The notes beneath the pieces were generated by a model that made no database searches, had not been told where the DNA came from, and was given only the letters and a program-made list of their open reading frames with translations. Source: Lachnospiraceae bacterium UBA7160 (GTDB lineage: Bacteria; Bacillota; Clostridia; Lachnospirales; Lachnospiraceae). From it: a DNA stretch of 38,049 bases. The position numbers were made by a program, and so were the translations under genes. Below, one piece after another: positions 24,025 through 32,137 of the stretch. The stretch spans positions 1-38,049 of the forward strand of contig DKWE01000121.1 in the NCBI GenBank assembly GCA_002491565.1, written 5' to 3'. Position 1 is the first letter of the stretch; each line of letters opens with the position of its first letter.

Positions 24025-25383
24025 CTATTCTTCACCACCATCCTCTGCATACACTTCCGAATCTGCAGCTTCATCGGCAGCATGCTCTTCCGGCTCAGAA
24101 GCCTCACTCTCTGTATACGGCTCTGGTTCCGTGCCATCCTGCTGCTCATACGGTACTTCTGCATCCTCATCTGTATACGTTTCCGGATCATAGCCCTCCT
24201 GGCTGTATTCCTCCTCCGCGTATCCTTCCTCGTCATACTCGTCGTAGTATTCTTCTTCGTCGTAATAATCTTCCTCGTACTCCAGAAGATCGCCGGATTC
24301 TCTCGCCTGAGTCTCACTCTTAATATCAATCTTAAATCCAGTCAGCCGCGCGGCAAGGCGTGCATTCTGTCCCTCTTTTCCGATCGCCAGAGACAGCTGG
24401 TAATCCGGAACTACCACACGCGCCGATTTCTCCTCATCATCCGCGATGACGTAGATGACCTTCGCCGGACTCAATGCATTTTCAATCAGAAGTGCCGGAT
24501 TCTCATCCCAGTTGATAATGTCAATTTTCTCACCATTCAGCTCGCTGACCACTGCATTCACACGGTCGCCGTTCTTTCCGACACATGCGCCGACCGGATC
24601 AACGTCCGGATTGTGCGACATCACCGCAATCTTCGTCCGGCTGCCCGCTTCCCGCGCAATGCTCTTGATCTCGACGATTCCATCCGCAATCTCAGAAACG
24701 GTCTCTTCAAACAGGCGTTTCACCATCTGCGGGCGCTTTCTGGACACGAAAATCTTCGGTCCCTTCGGGGTCTCACGCACTTCAATTACGTAGAGGCGGA
24801 CGCGCTCTGTCGGCCGGAAATATTCCCCGGGAATCATCTCCTCACTGCTTAAAGTCGCATCCACATTTCCCAGATTGATCATAAGATTCCGCCCGGAATA
24901 GCGCTGGACGACGCCGGTGATCAGATCATCCTGCTTCGTAATATATTCATTGTACAGTGACTTGCGCTCTTCCTCCCGGATTTTCTGCAGAATCACGTTC
25001 TTCGCATTCTGCGTTGCGATCCGGCCAAATTCTTTTGACATGATATCTACATTCACGATATCGCCAAGCTCATACCGTGGATCTTTCAGCTTTGCATTGG
25101 TAAGACTGATCTGGGAAAGCTCATCCTCGACCTCCTCAACGACCGTCTTCTCCGCATGGATCCGGAATTCGTAGGTCTGCGGGTCAATACTGACGACTAC
25201 ATGCTCCGGCTCTGTCCCGTACTGCGTCTTGCATGCCTGGAGCAGAGACTGCCGGATTGCCTCAAGCAATGTATCTTTACTGATGTTTTTTTCCTTTTCC
25301 AGCACCTCCAGTGCGATGCTCAGCTCACTTCGGGTAGCCTTGCTTTTTTCAATTCCTTTCCCTTTTCCTCTGGTCTTAACCAT
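24025..25383 (-). CDS. nusA: transcription termination/antitermination factor NusA, with long acidic tail
   Basis: Binds RNA polymerase and nascent RNA, modulating pausing and termination; 452 aa. The N-terminal polymerase-binding domain (about 20-140) begins SELSIALEVLEKEKNISKD. An S1 domain (about 150-215) and two KH domains follow, with GACVGKNGDRVNAVVSEL and LAIGKEGQNARLAARLTG. The last 90 residues or so are an Asp/Glu/Tyr-rich, probably disordered tail (EEDYYDEEEYYDEYDEEG onward), absent from Bacillus NusA. The start at 25383 is chosen because GGGAGG lies about 10 nt upstream and the longer frame runs through the intergenic gap. NusA is known to autoregulate this operon in B. subtilis, and a matching leader hairpin is seen before rimP. 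Confidence 0.95.
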   Translation of the reverse strand: MVKTRGKGKGIEKSKATRSELSIALEVLEKEKNISKDTLLEAIRQSLLQACKTQYGTEPEHVVVSIDPQTYEFRIHAEKTVVEEVEDELSQISLTNAKLKDPRYELGDIVNVDIMSKEFGRIATQNAKNVILQKIREEERKSLYNEYITKQDDLITGVVQRYSGRNLMINLGNVDATLSSEEMIPGEYFRPTERVRLYVIEVRETPKGPKIFVSRKRPQMVKRLFEETVSEIADGIVEIKSIAREAGSRTKIAVMSHNPDVDPVGACVGKNGDRVNAVVSELNGEKIDIINWDENPALLIENALSPAKVIYVIADDEEKSARVVVPDYQLSLAIGKEGQNARLAARLTGFKIDIKSETQARESGDLLEYEEDYYDEEEYYDEYDEEGYAEEEYSQEGYDPETYTDEDAEVPYEQQDGTEPEPYTESEASEPEEHAADEAADSEVYAEDGGEE

Positions 25384-25453
25384 GACCGTATCATCCTCCC
25401 ATGTGTGTATTTTCAAGTGCGCCCAGTACAATGTCAGCGGTCCGGCAGCCATG

Positions 25454-25479
25454 CTCTGTGAGAGTGCTGAACCGTTACG
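25454..25479. repeat. dispersed palindromic repeat, copy D
   Basis: On the plus strand CTGTGAGAGTGCTGAAC, then CGTTACG. It shares 20 of 24 positions with the minus-strand reading of copy A. It lies in the rimP-nusA gap, just after the rimP stop. Confidence 0.6.
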
Positions 25480-25486
25480 CTCTGCT

Positions 25487-25954
25487 TTAGAAATCAAAGG
25501 ACAGCCTTACCAGTGCAATGTTTGCACGGTCAAACGCCATTTCCTCCTGATTTTCCATCTCAAGCACGATTGTTTCCTTATTATAGCTCCGCAGGATCCC
25601 TGTAAACTCCTTCTGGTGGTTGATCGCCTGGAATGTCCGGACGTCCACCTCTTCCCCGATGCTCCGCGCAAAATCCTTCTCCTTGCGCAGCGGCCTGCCA
25701 AGCCCCGGAGAACTGACCTCCAGAACATAGGCCTCGTTAATAAAATCTTTTTCATCCAACCGGTCGCTCAGTGCGCGGCTCACTACCTCGCAGTCATCCA
25801 CGGTAATTCCGCCTGGCTTATCAATATAAGCGCGCAGATACCACGTTCCGCCCTCCTTCACATACTCGACATCCACCAGTTCAAACTGATGCTCTGCCAG
25901 AATCGGAGAAAGCAGCGCTTCCGTTTCCTGCTCATAAGTCTCCCTTTTACTCAT
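25487..25954 (-). CDS. rimP: ribosome maturation factor RimP
   Basis: A 30S assembly factor, 155 aa, first gene of the nusA-infB operon. The N-terminal domain includes ELVDVEYVKEGGTWYLRAYI and GGITVDDCEVVSRALSDRLD. The C-terminal SH3-like domain follows YVLEVSSPGLGRPLRKEKDF, the family's most conserved stretch. AGGAGGTTTGCG precedes the ATG at 25954; the 10-residue in-frame extension has no such site. It is preceded by a strong promoter and an 85-nt leader with a prominent hairpin. Confidence 0.95.
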   Translation of the reverse strand: MSKRETYEQETEALLSPILAEHQFELVDVEYVKEGGTWYLRAYIDKPGGITVDDCEVVSRALSDRLDEKDFINEAYVLEVSSPGLGRPLRKEKDFARSIGEEVDVRTFQAINHQKEFTGILRSYNKETIVLEMENQEEMAFDRANIALVRLSFDF

Positions 25955-25986
25955 CGCAAACCTCCTGCCGGAACTGTTTTCCATAA

Positions 25987-26019
25987 AGTAAGAGTGGACC
26001 GTTCCGACCCACTCTTACT
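25987..26019 (-). promoter_or_regulatory. rimP-nusA leader hairpin (candidate NusA-responsive attenuator)
   Basis: AGTAAGAGTGG (25987-25997) pairs with CCACTCTTACT (26009-26019), an 11-bp perfect stem with an 11-nt loop. On the minus strand the tail is TTTATGG, a poor T-tract. It lies between the promoter and rimP. In B. subtilis a NusA-dependent terminator in the leader of the same operon mediates autoregulation. The shape and place match, but function here is inferred. Confidence 0.6.
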
Positions 26020-26045
26020 CTAGTAACGTTATCTAATTCTTTCCA

Positions 26046-26074
26046 ATCATAACACCCTTTACAGCAAATTGCAA
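26046..26074 (-). promoter_or_regulatory. sigma-A-like promoter of the rimP-ribF operon
   Basis: On the minus strand TTGCAA (26069-26074), a 17-nt spacer and TATGAT (26046-26051). The predicted start is near 26039. It is the only clear promoter seen for the nine-gene operon down to ribF. Confidence 0.85.
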
Positions 26075-26097
26075 GACTGTTTTCAAATAAATATCAG

Positions 26098-26127
26098 TTA
26101 CTGCTCACAGATGACCGTGAACAGTAA
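26098..26127 (-). repeat. dispersed palindromic repeat, copy E (possible terminator)
   Basis: TTACTGCTCAC and GTGAACAGTAA can pair over 11 positions with one G-U pair, around an 8-nt loop. It lies 7 nt past the stop of the 404-aa gene, where it could act as its terminator, although the following sequence is only moderately T-rich. It shares GATGACCGTGAACAG with copy C. Confidence 0.6.
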
Positions 26128-26133
26128 AAAATA

Positions 26134-27348
26134 TTACTCAAACTCGTTCGAGCAAGCTACTTTCATGATTGTATTGACCGGGAAGTGGCCGTCATCTCCC
26201 GCGTAGATGATGACCTCGCAGTAATGGCCATAGTCTGCATTATTATAGCGGTAATACTTGAAGTCTCCTGATTCACTCGTCAGCTCATATTCGATCCCTG
26301 CATTTTCCAGAATCGTAAGGAATTCTTCCTCGGTAATACCGACACGCACGCCGCCCGGCAATGCGCCATCCAGTTCCAGATCATAGCCGCCTACCTCAAT
26401 CGTATCAATCCAACAATTTTCTGGAATCGTCGCATAGTCTTCTTCATTATGGATGGTAGTCGAAAACTTCTGACCGCCTTTCATCAGGCCGGCCCATCCA
26501 TAATAGTTTGCCATGATCACCTTATCGGTATCTGACGGAATCAATTCCCATCCATCTGCAAGAAGCGTGCTTACCGGCACCGGAAGCGCATAGACCTGGC
26601 CATCCAGCTCAATCTCATACGCCGTCAGATCCGTGCTCAGCTCTGCCGGCTTCTGGTACGCTGTCACAGCCTCCGGAACCTCTTCACTTGCCTCGCCGGC
26701 ATCAAACCCTTCGGGCTCTACAAAATTCTCCACGGCAATGTACTCCAGCACTCCGCTTTCCTTAAATACTTCCAGCTCGTATGTGCTGTTGTAGTCCATT
26801 TCATACGTGTATTTGGTGTACAAATCTCCTTCGTAGGTATCACTCGGCGTACCATAAGCAGCCTCGATCGCCGCAAGATCCGCCTGCCCTCTCACCAGCC
26901 CACCCGGAAGCACAACTTCGCCCTCTGTAAGGTCCCAGTCATAGCTGTCGATGGTCATGCCGCCTACAATACACTCCTCCACCGGCATATTATTGATGCC
27001 AAGATTCAGAATGTAAGCAGTACATTTTTCATTGTCCTTCGTAAAACGCACCGTTGTGTACTGATATGGCTCCAGCACCGTCTCCAAGTTCTCCGCATCG
27101 GTCGTCCACCCGAGCGCTGCCCAGTCCGCATACATCATCGGAAACTGATATACAACCCCGTCAACCTGAAGCTGAAAATCGGTCCACTTCTCTGAGAGCT
27201 GCTTCGCAGCTTCCTGTCCGTCCGCCGCAGCTTCTTCTGTCGCCTGCACCCCGGTATCTGGCGCCTCTGTCGTGGTTTCCTCCGCACATACCACACCACC
27301 AAATACAAGAGCGGCAGCCATAGCTAACACTGCTTTTTGTAATTTCAT
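26134..27348 (-). CDS. secreted protein of unknown function with two tandem homologous domains
   Basis: A 404-aa protein I do not recognise. A Sec signal peptide (MKLQKAVLAMAAALVFGGVV, then CA before EE) is followed by a Thr/Glu/Ala-rich linker to about residue 50. Two repeated domains follow, at about 58-205 and 240-404. Each starts with a beta-strand pair around DGxVYxxP and a GW (DGVVYQFPMMYADWAALGW; DGQVYALPVPVSTLLADGW). Each then has a Glu-Cys or Asp-rich stretch leading to a LPGG turn (VVLPGGLVRGQ; GALPGGVRVGI), and a Tyr-rich end. No cell-wall sorting motif or lipobox is present. The start at 27348 follows GGAGGACGAAGGCT. It is monocistronic, with its own promoter and a hairpin in its leader. 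A binding or surface role is possible but unproven. Confidence 0.8.
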   Translation of the reverse strand: MKLQKAVLAMAAALVFGGVVCAEETTTEAPDTGVQATEEAAADGQEAAKQLSEKWTDFQLQVDGVVYQFPMMYADWAALGWTTDAENLETVLEPYQYTTVRFTKDNEKCTAYILNLGINNMPVEECIVGGMTIDSYDWDLTEGEVVLPGGLVRGQADLAAIEAAYGTPSDTYEGDLYTKYTYEMDYNSTYELEVFKESGVLEYIAVENFVEPEGFDAGEASEEVPEAVTAYQKPAELSTDLTAYEIELDGQVYALPVPVSTLLADGWELIPSDTDKVIMANYYGWAGLMKGGQKFSTTIHNEEDYATIPENCWIDTIEVGGYDLELDGALPGGVRVGITEEEFLTILENAGIEYELTSESGDFKYYRYNNADYGHYCEVIIYAGDDGHFPVNTIMKVACSNEFE

Positions 27349-27395
27349 AGCCTTCGTCCTCCACATCCTCGTACTGTACGGGTACAGATATTCCC

Positions 27396-27429
27396 AAAAG
27401 CAGTGATAGCCTCTCTCATTGCTGCTTTT
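27396..27429 (-). other. leader hairpin of the 404-aa secreted protein gene
   Basis: AAAAGCAG (27396-27403) and CTGCTTTT (27422-27429) form an 8-bp stem ending in TTTT on the minus strand. It lies between the predicted promoter (27456-27484) and the start codon, so it could be an attenuator. Alternatively it terminates read-through from the M19 peptidase gene upstream. Confidence 0.5.
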
Positions 27430-27455
27430 GTTAAACTCCGCCCCATAATAATTTC

Positions 27456-27484
27456 ATCATAAACGAAAACCCAAATTTCGTAAA
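27456..27484 (-). promoter_or_regulatory. promoter of the 404-aa secreted protein gene
   Basis: On the minus strand TTTACG (27479-27484), a 17-nt spacer and TATGAT (27456-27461). The leader to the ATG at 27348 would be about 100 nt. Confidence 0.6.
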
Positions 27485-27530
27485 GCATTTTTTATTTCTT
27501 AATCAAGCTACACCTATCGCTCAAACTGTT

Positions 27531-28673
27531 TTATAATAATTCTTTATATAACCGGTATACATTCTGGTACAGGATTCCGTCAATCCGGTCGTCAGATATG
27601 TGACTGCGGTGCAGAACCCATGCCAGATCCTGAATCCGGGAGGCATCCTTCGGGTTGCTCGCTCCGTGGAAGCCGTCGAAATCCGAGCCAAGACCGACGC
27701 AAGCGCTCCCTCCCATGTCCATCATATGGATGGCATGGCGCGCCAGATATTCCAGCAATTCCCTTGTATCCTGTTCCACCCGGTCCTCCCAGCGGGCGAT
27801 CACAAAGTCCGGATAGAGATTCAGTCCCGCGACACCGCCGCGTTCCCCAAGCATCCGCAGCATCTCATCCGTCAGGTTCCTCCTGTGCGCACAGAGCGCG
27901 CGTGCGTTGGAATGACTCGCCACAAACGGCTTCCTTGCATGCTCGCAGACATCAAAAAAGCCGTCATCCGACAGATGTGAGACATCTACGATCATTCCAA
28001 GCTGTTCCATTTCTTCTACAAACCGGATTCCTGTCTCCTTCAACCCGTAGGTACGAACTTCATTTGGACGGTAGCCCCGGCTTCCCTCCGGCTGCATAGA
28101 CGCAGGATAACCGATTTCATTTTCATAGTTCCAGGTCAGCGTCATCATCCGTGCGCCATAGCGGTAAAACTCCCGGAGCTTCTCTGTCTCTCCGAGGCAG
28201 ATTCCTCCCTCCTCCAGCGTCAGAAGCGCCGAGATCCGTCCCTCCTGCTCGTTTTTCTGAAGCTCCGCAAACGAGGTCACTGCTCCGATCGCTTCTTTGT
28301 TCGCAGCTATCTCCTCCTGGAAAATATGTACCAGCTCCAGAGCGAAACGGTAGGGCGCGTCATTCTTCTGCACACAAGCGATCCCATCTGTTCCCAGAGC
28401 AGCCGACGTGTCTTTGCCTTTGCCGTCCTGCGTATCCGACTGCCTGCCCATTCCAGACGCCGGACCGCCACTGCTTTCTGACAGCCGGAAGCGCTCCTTT
28501 GCCTCCTTCATGTCTACAAACACTGCCATATTCTGGAGCAGATAATCCCCCTGCACAAGCTTCGGCAGCGCAACCTGCAGACTATCGTCTCCGTTTAAGC
28601 CTGAAACAAGACCCCTTGCCCGTTTTTCATGAATCTGGTACAAGGTATCACAATGCATATCGATGATATTCAT
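27531..28673 (-). CDS. M19 family membrane-type dipeptidase
   Basis: A zinc dipeptidase of the renal-dipeptidase family, 380 aa, with no signal peptide, so probably cytoplasmic. The metal-site motifs are in order: DMHCDTLYQI (HxD at the N-terminus), LLTLEEGG (bridging glutamate), VDVSHLSDDGFFDV, ASHSNARALCAHRRNLTDEM and GSDFDG. An insertion of about 40 residues (around 65-105, Gly/Ser/Asp-rich) is not part of the catalytic core. AAAAGGAGAAAGGC precedes the ATG. It begins 105 nt after the leucine-rich-repeat gene without a visible promoter, so the two may be co-transcribed. Substrates in this family include L,D- and D-containing dipeptides. Confidence 0.92.
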   Translation of the reverse strand: MNIIDMHCDTLYQIHEKRARGLVSGLNGDDSLQVALPKLVQGDYLLQNMAVFVDMKEAKERFRLSESSGGPASGMGRQSDTQDGKGKDTSAALGTDGIACVQKNDAPYRFALELVHIFQEEIAANKEAIGAVTSFAELQKNEQEGRISALLTLEEGGICLGETEKLREFYRYGARMMTLTWNYENEIGYPASMQPEGSRGYRPNEVRTYGLKETGIRFVEEMEQLGMIVDVSHLSDDGFFDVCEHARKPFVASHSNARALCAHRRNLTDEMLRMLGERGGVAGLNLYPDFVIARWEDRVEQDTRELLEYLARHAIHMMDMGGSACVGLGSDFDGFHGASNPKDASRIQDLAWVLHRSHISDDRIDGILYQNVYRLYKELL

Positions 28674-28778
28674 ATTGCCTTTCTCCTTTTCCCCCAGCTG
28701 CTATGTCTTCTGCCCGTCATTTCCGGCACATCCATATCCCGCTGCATCCTGCTGCGAAATCCCGCCGCCAGTTCCGGC

Positions 28779-30821
28779 TCATAACCACTTTTTAAGCCAG
28801 GAGCTGAGCCACAGCGCAGCCACCTTCGCAGCTACCTTTCTCTTGCTGCCATCCGTTAAGCCCTCCGACTTGCTTTCTGTAGATTCCACTGACCAGGAAG
28901 TGTCCGGATAATATTCACCCGCATCCTGAAATGAAAATCCATTTTCCTTTGCGTACTGCTCTGCATAAGAGCCGGGGATTCCATAGATCACAGCACTGCT
29001 GCATCCCTGGAATGCCTGGTCCCCAATTTTTGTAACCGTAGCTGGAATCACAATCCGCGTAATACTGCCTGGATATTGTCCCGTCGCCGCAATATAAGCA
29101 GGTATCTCTGTCATCCCGTCCTCAAATATCATTTCCTTCAACTCTTTGCAAGCCGAAAATGGTCCATCTGGCCCTTCGCCCCAATTGGATGATAATAAGC
29201 AGGAAGAGACCGTCTTGGGAATCGTGATACTTGTGATCGCCGTCCCCGAAAAGGCTTTGTACCCTATCGTTTTAACATTTTTTCCCAGTACCACCTTTTT
29301 CAAAGCCCTACAATCCTTGAATGCTTTGTCACCCAGATACGTAACCTTATCTCCAAGTTCAATCTCCGTTAATCCTGATTCGGAAAAAGCATCAATCTCT
29401 ATACATTCTATATTTTCCGGCAGGGACACGCTTGACAGCTTCTTACAGCCATGGAAGGAGCCTGAGCTGATATGGGTCACTGATTCCGGAAGCACAACCC
29501 TGGTCAGCTGAAGCTTTCCGCGTGCGGCTGCACCGTTTACTATTGTCGTTCCTTCTTCGAAAATGATTTCTTCCAGTCTCCAGCTAAACGGGGTGTTGCC
29601 CATTGCATCCAGTGCAAGATAAGTCACACTCTTTGGCAGCGTAATGCTGGTCGCCGCAGTATCCTCGAAGGCAGCATCTCCTACCATTTCCAGATTGTGG
29701 TTCAATAGGATCTCCTTCAGATTTGTGCATCCGCTAAACGCAAAACGCTCTATATATCTGACATTTTCTCCCAGTACGATCTTTTTTAAACCAGTACACC
29801 TGCTAAACGCACTTTCCTTTATAGTCACAATTCCTGACGCCATATTCACTTCCGCAAGCCCTTCGCAGCCCGAAAAAGCACGTACTCCAATCTCTGACAG
29901 CGACTCCGGAAATGTAACGCTCGAAAGGCTGCTGCACTTATAAAAGGCCCCTTCCTCTATTTTTTTCAGCGATTCTGGAAATACAATTCTCTTTACACTG
30001 CATTCCGCCGCGATATAGTCTGTTATTTTCGTTGTGCCGTCAGCAAACCTGATTTCTTCGAGCGTCTCGCATCCTTTTAATGGAGAATGCCAGGTCCACT
30101 CATGATGTCTTGATACATTGGGAGGAATCGTGATACTGGTAATCGATGTTCCCTCGATGATCTGGCAGCCTAACGCAGTCACTGTCTCCGGAATGATAAG
30201 CCCTGTCACAGCGGCATGGTGTGCAAATGCAGCATCTCCGATCGCTGTTACCGTATAATCTCCGATCTTATCCGGTATCGTTACGACTCCTCCTTCCCCC
30301 TGATAGCCGACAATCCTCGCACTCGACTCCGATACCGAATACAAGAAATCACCGCTCTGGAAAACTTCCGCTGTTTCCGTTTCAGATTGTTCGCTTTCTG
30401 AAGTATCCCCGGTCATTCCTTCCACAGCATCAAGCTTCTGTATTTCCGTCAGCTCAATCTGCAAAATCTCCTCTGTCTCTGTTTCTGAAACCAGTATCAT
30501 TTCAGAATCGCTTTCTTCTGGCTCTTTTGCTGCTGTTTCTGTTTCAACCGGCAATAGTTCTCTCTCATCTAATACTTCTGCATCCGTTTCAGCCTTTCCG
30601 GTTTTCTCATTTTCATTCATGATGTCGATCACGTGAATATCAATTTCAGCCAGCGCTCCCGCTATCTCTTCTTCCGGTATCGTTCCCCATGCTTCCCCTG
30701 TCTCATCGGCTAATATTTCATCCCGTGGCAGAACATCACTGCCTGCAGCCAATCCCGCCGTCCCATTTGCAGCCACGCACACACTCAGCAACCACAATAT
30801 GTATTGTTTTCTTTTCTTCAC
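28779..30821 (-). CDS. BspA-like leucine-rich-repeat surface protein
   Basis: A secreted protein of 680 aa. The start is a GTG at 30821, supported by AAGGAGAGGCAT directly upstream; the earlier in-frame GTG at 30854 and ATG at 30839 lack such a site. A signal peptide (KKRKQYILWLLSVCVAANG, then TAGLAAG) leads into an acidic Glu/Thr/Ser-rich region to about residue 165. Then come about 15 LRR_5 units of the BspA/TpLRR type, recognisable by IGDxAFxGCxxLxxVxLP and ITSITIPKTV. The C-terminal 35 residues end in a basic-hydrophobic stretch (LWLSSWLKKWL) without an LPxTG motif. Such repeats mediate adhesion in studied homologues; the partner here is unknown. The gene has a promoter of its own. Confidence 0.88.
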   Translation of the reverse strand: MKKRKQYILWLLSVCVAANGTAGLAAGSDVLPRDEILADETGEAWGTIPEEEIAGALAEIDIHVIDIMNENEKTGKAETDAEVLDERELLPVETETAAKEPEESDSEMILVSETETEEILQIELTEIQKLDAVEGMTGDTSESEQSETETAEVFQSGDFLYSVSESSARIVGYQGEGGVVTIPDKIGDYTVTAIGDAAFAHHAAVTGLIIPETVTALGCQIIEGTSITSITIPPNVSRHHEWTWHSPLKGCETLEEIRFADGTTKITDYIAAECSVKRIVFPESLKKIEEGAFYKCSSLSSVTFPESLSEIGVRAFSGCEGLAEVNMASGIVTIKESAFSRCTGLKKIVLGENVRYIERFAFSGCTNLKEILLNHNLEMVGDAAFEDTAATSITLPKSVTYLALDAMGNTPFSWRLEEIIFEEGTTIVNGAAARGKLQLTRVVLPESVTHISSGSFHGCKKLSSVSLPENIECIEIDAFSESGLTEIELGDKVTYLGDKAFKDCRALKKVVLGKNVKTIGYKAFSGTAITSITIPKTVSSCLLSSNWGEGPDGPFSACKELKEMIFEDGMTEIPAYIAATGQYPGSITRIVIPATVTKIGDQAFQGCSSAVIYGIPGSYAEQYAKENGFSFQDAGEYYPDTSWSVESTESKSEGLTDGSKRKVAAKVAALWLSSWLKKWL

Positions 30822-30865
30822 ATGCCTCTCCTTTTTCATCTTTGTATTGTCCACCTTAAAATATC

Positions 30866-30894
30866 TGCATAAGCAGACTCTTATCCACTGTCAA
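30866..30894 (-). promoter_or_regulatory. promoter of the leucine-rich-repeat protein gene
   Basis: On the minus strand a perfect -35 TTGACA (30889-30894), a 17-nt spacer and a weaker -10 TATGCA (30866-30871). The leader to the GTG start is about 38 nt. Confidence 0.6.
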
Positions 30895-30901
30895 ATAACC
30901 A

Positions 30902-30920
30902 AACCAGACACATACTGGTT
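30902..30920 (-). terminator. weak terminator-like hairpin after the P1 peptidase gene
   Basis: AACCAG/CTGGTT forms a 6-bp stem with a 7-nt loop. On the minus strand it is followed by TGGTTATTTG. It lies 7 nt past the stop codon. Confidence 0.4.
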
Positions 30921-30927
30921 CGGCTGC

Positions 30928-32106
30928 CTACAGATACTCCCGCAGTGCATACACCACCTTCCCCCTTGCTCCCTGCACAGTCCGTGCATGGTCAAGGGAA
31001 CTGAGCACTGCCTCCTCCACCGCTTCCGCAGCCGCCTCAAATACCGGATCCATCCTATCGTCGCGGAATGCCTTCTGCTCATAAATTGCCGACGCTCCAT
31101 AGTGAGGAGTCCGGTTTGCCGTGGAGAACGCAAGCGCGATGTCCCCGCTCCCATTTCCAAGATACGATCCTACCCTGGCAAGTGCCACCGCAGACCGGCG
31201 CGCCAGACGTTTCAGCTGACGGTCTGAGAGCGGAAGATCTGTCGCAAGCACGATAATGACCGAGCCATGCTCTGGCTCGTGCTGTAACCGGGTTGTCAGA
31301 GGAAGTCTTGTATTTCGCGAAGATCCCGGTGTTGCTTCTGCAGTCTGCAAAGTTACCTCTGCAGATTCTGCGTCTCGCGATTTTGCTGATGGTTCTGCAG
31401 CCTTCAAATCGCCTGCTGCCAGTCCTGCCCCCTTCGGCGGAAATTCTGTCTCCGCCATCCGCTTTCCGTTGACGCGCAGGTTTCCAGCCATACCAAAGTT
31501 CGTCATCACCAGTGCACCGATTACATAATCTGCACCGTCTGTCTGTAAGAGCCGGGAAGCTGATCCGATGCCGCCTTTCAGGCCCATACAGCACATCCCG
31601 GTCCCGGATCCGACAGCGCCCTCTGCGAAGGTTTCGCGGCAGTCCATCAGAGCCTCCCGCACATGCGCCTCTGTCACATGCAGGCCCCGGATATCATTCA
31701 GGCTCCCGTCGTTGCACTCCATGACAATTCCATTCACGGTACCGGTAACAATCCCGATGTCCGGATTTTCTTCCAGCATATACTTTGTTAGTGCGTCCAG
31801 CGCCGTCCCGACACTTAAGGTATTCGTCAGGACAATCGGTGTCTCCAGCGTACCGAGCTCCTCAACCTGCACAAGTCCCGTGCTCTTCCCAAATCCATTG
31901 ATCACAGCCGCGCCTGCCGCGAGCTTTTCCTGGAACAGGTTCCCGTCATGCGGCCGGATTACGGTCACTCCGGTGTGGATTCCACACTCCTCATCCTCCA
32001 GTGTCACCTGACCTACTGTCACATCAGAGACATCGGTAATCTGGTTCCGTTCCCCTCTCCGGTATTTGTGATCCAGTCTGATCCTGCTGTCTGCTTCCAG
32101 TCCCAC
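30928..32106 (-). CDS. P1 (DmpA-type) family aminopeptidase with an insertion before the cleavage site
   Basis: An N-terminal nucleophile hydrolase of the DmpA/S58 family, 392 aa, which self-cleaves into two chains and removes N-terminal residues (L- or D-amino or beta-peptides in homologues). Family motifs are NQITDVSDVTVGQVTL, HTGVTVI, VMECNDGSLNDIRGLHV, GSGTGMCCMGLKGGIGSASR and, after the predicted cleavage, GSVIIVLATDLPLSDRQLKR. The nucleophile is inferred to be Ser282. About 55 low-complexity residues (around 220-278, Ala/Glu/Ser-rich) sit directly before it and are unusual for the family. The start is the GTG at 32106 (GGGGG 8 nt upstream), which agrees with the promoter at 32138-32166; a longer TTG frame to 32184 would include that promoter. 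Confidence 0.88.
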   Translation of the reverse strand: MGLEADSRIRLDHKYRRGERNQITDVSDVTVGQVTLEDEECGIHTGVTVIRPHDGNLFQEKLAAGAAVINGFGKSTGLVQVEELGTLETPIVLTNTLSVGTALDALTKYMLEENPDIGIVTGTVNGIVMECNDGSLNDIRGLHVTEAHVREALMDCRETFAEGAVGSGTGMCCMGLKGGIGSASRLLQTDGADYVIGALVMTNFGMAGNLRVNGKRMAETEFPPKGAGLAAGDLKAAEPSAKSRDAESAEVTLQTAEATPGSSRNTRLPLTTRLQHEPEHGSVIIVLATDLPLSDRQLKRLARRSAVALARVGSYLGNGSGDIALAFSTANRTPHYGASAIYEQKAFRDDRMDPVFEAAAEAVEEAVLSSLDHARTVQGARGKVVYALREYL

Positions 32107-32137
32107 ACACGTTTCCCCCTTCCAATACTTTCCTATT

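Noticed and set aside
27365..27395. CTGTAC/GTACAG near-palindrome as a further copy of the dispersed repeat
   Set aside because: The loop would be only 2-4 nt and the similarity to the other copies is too short.
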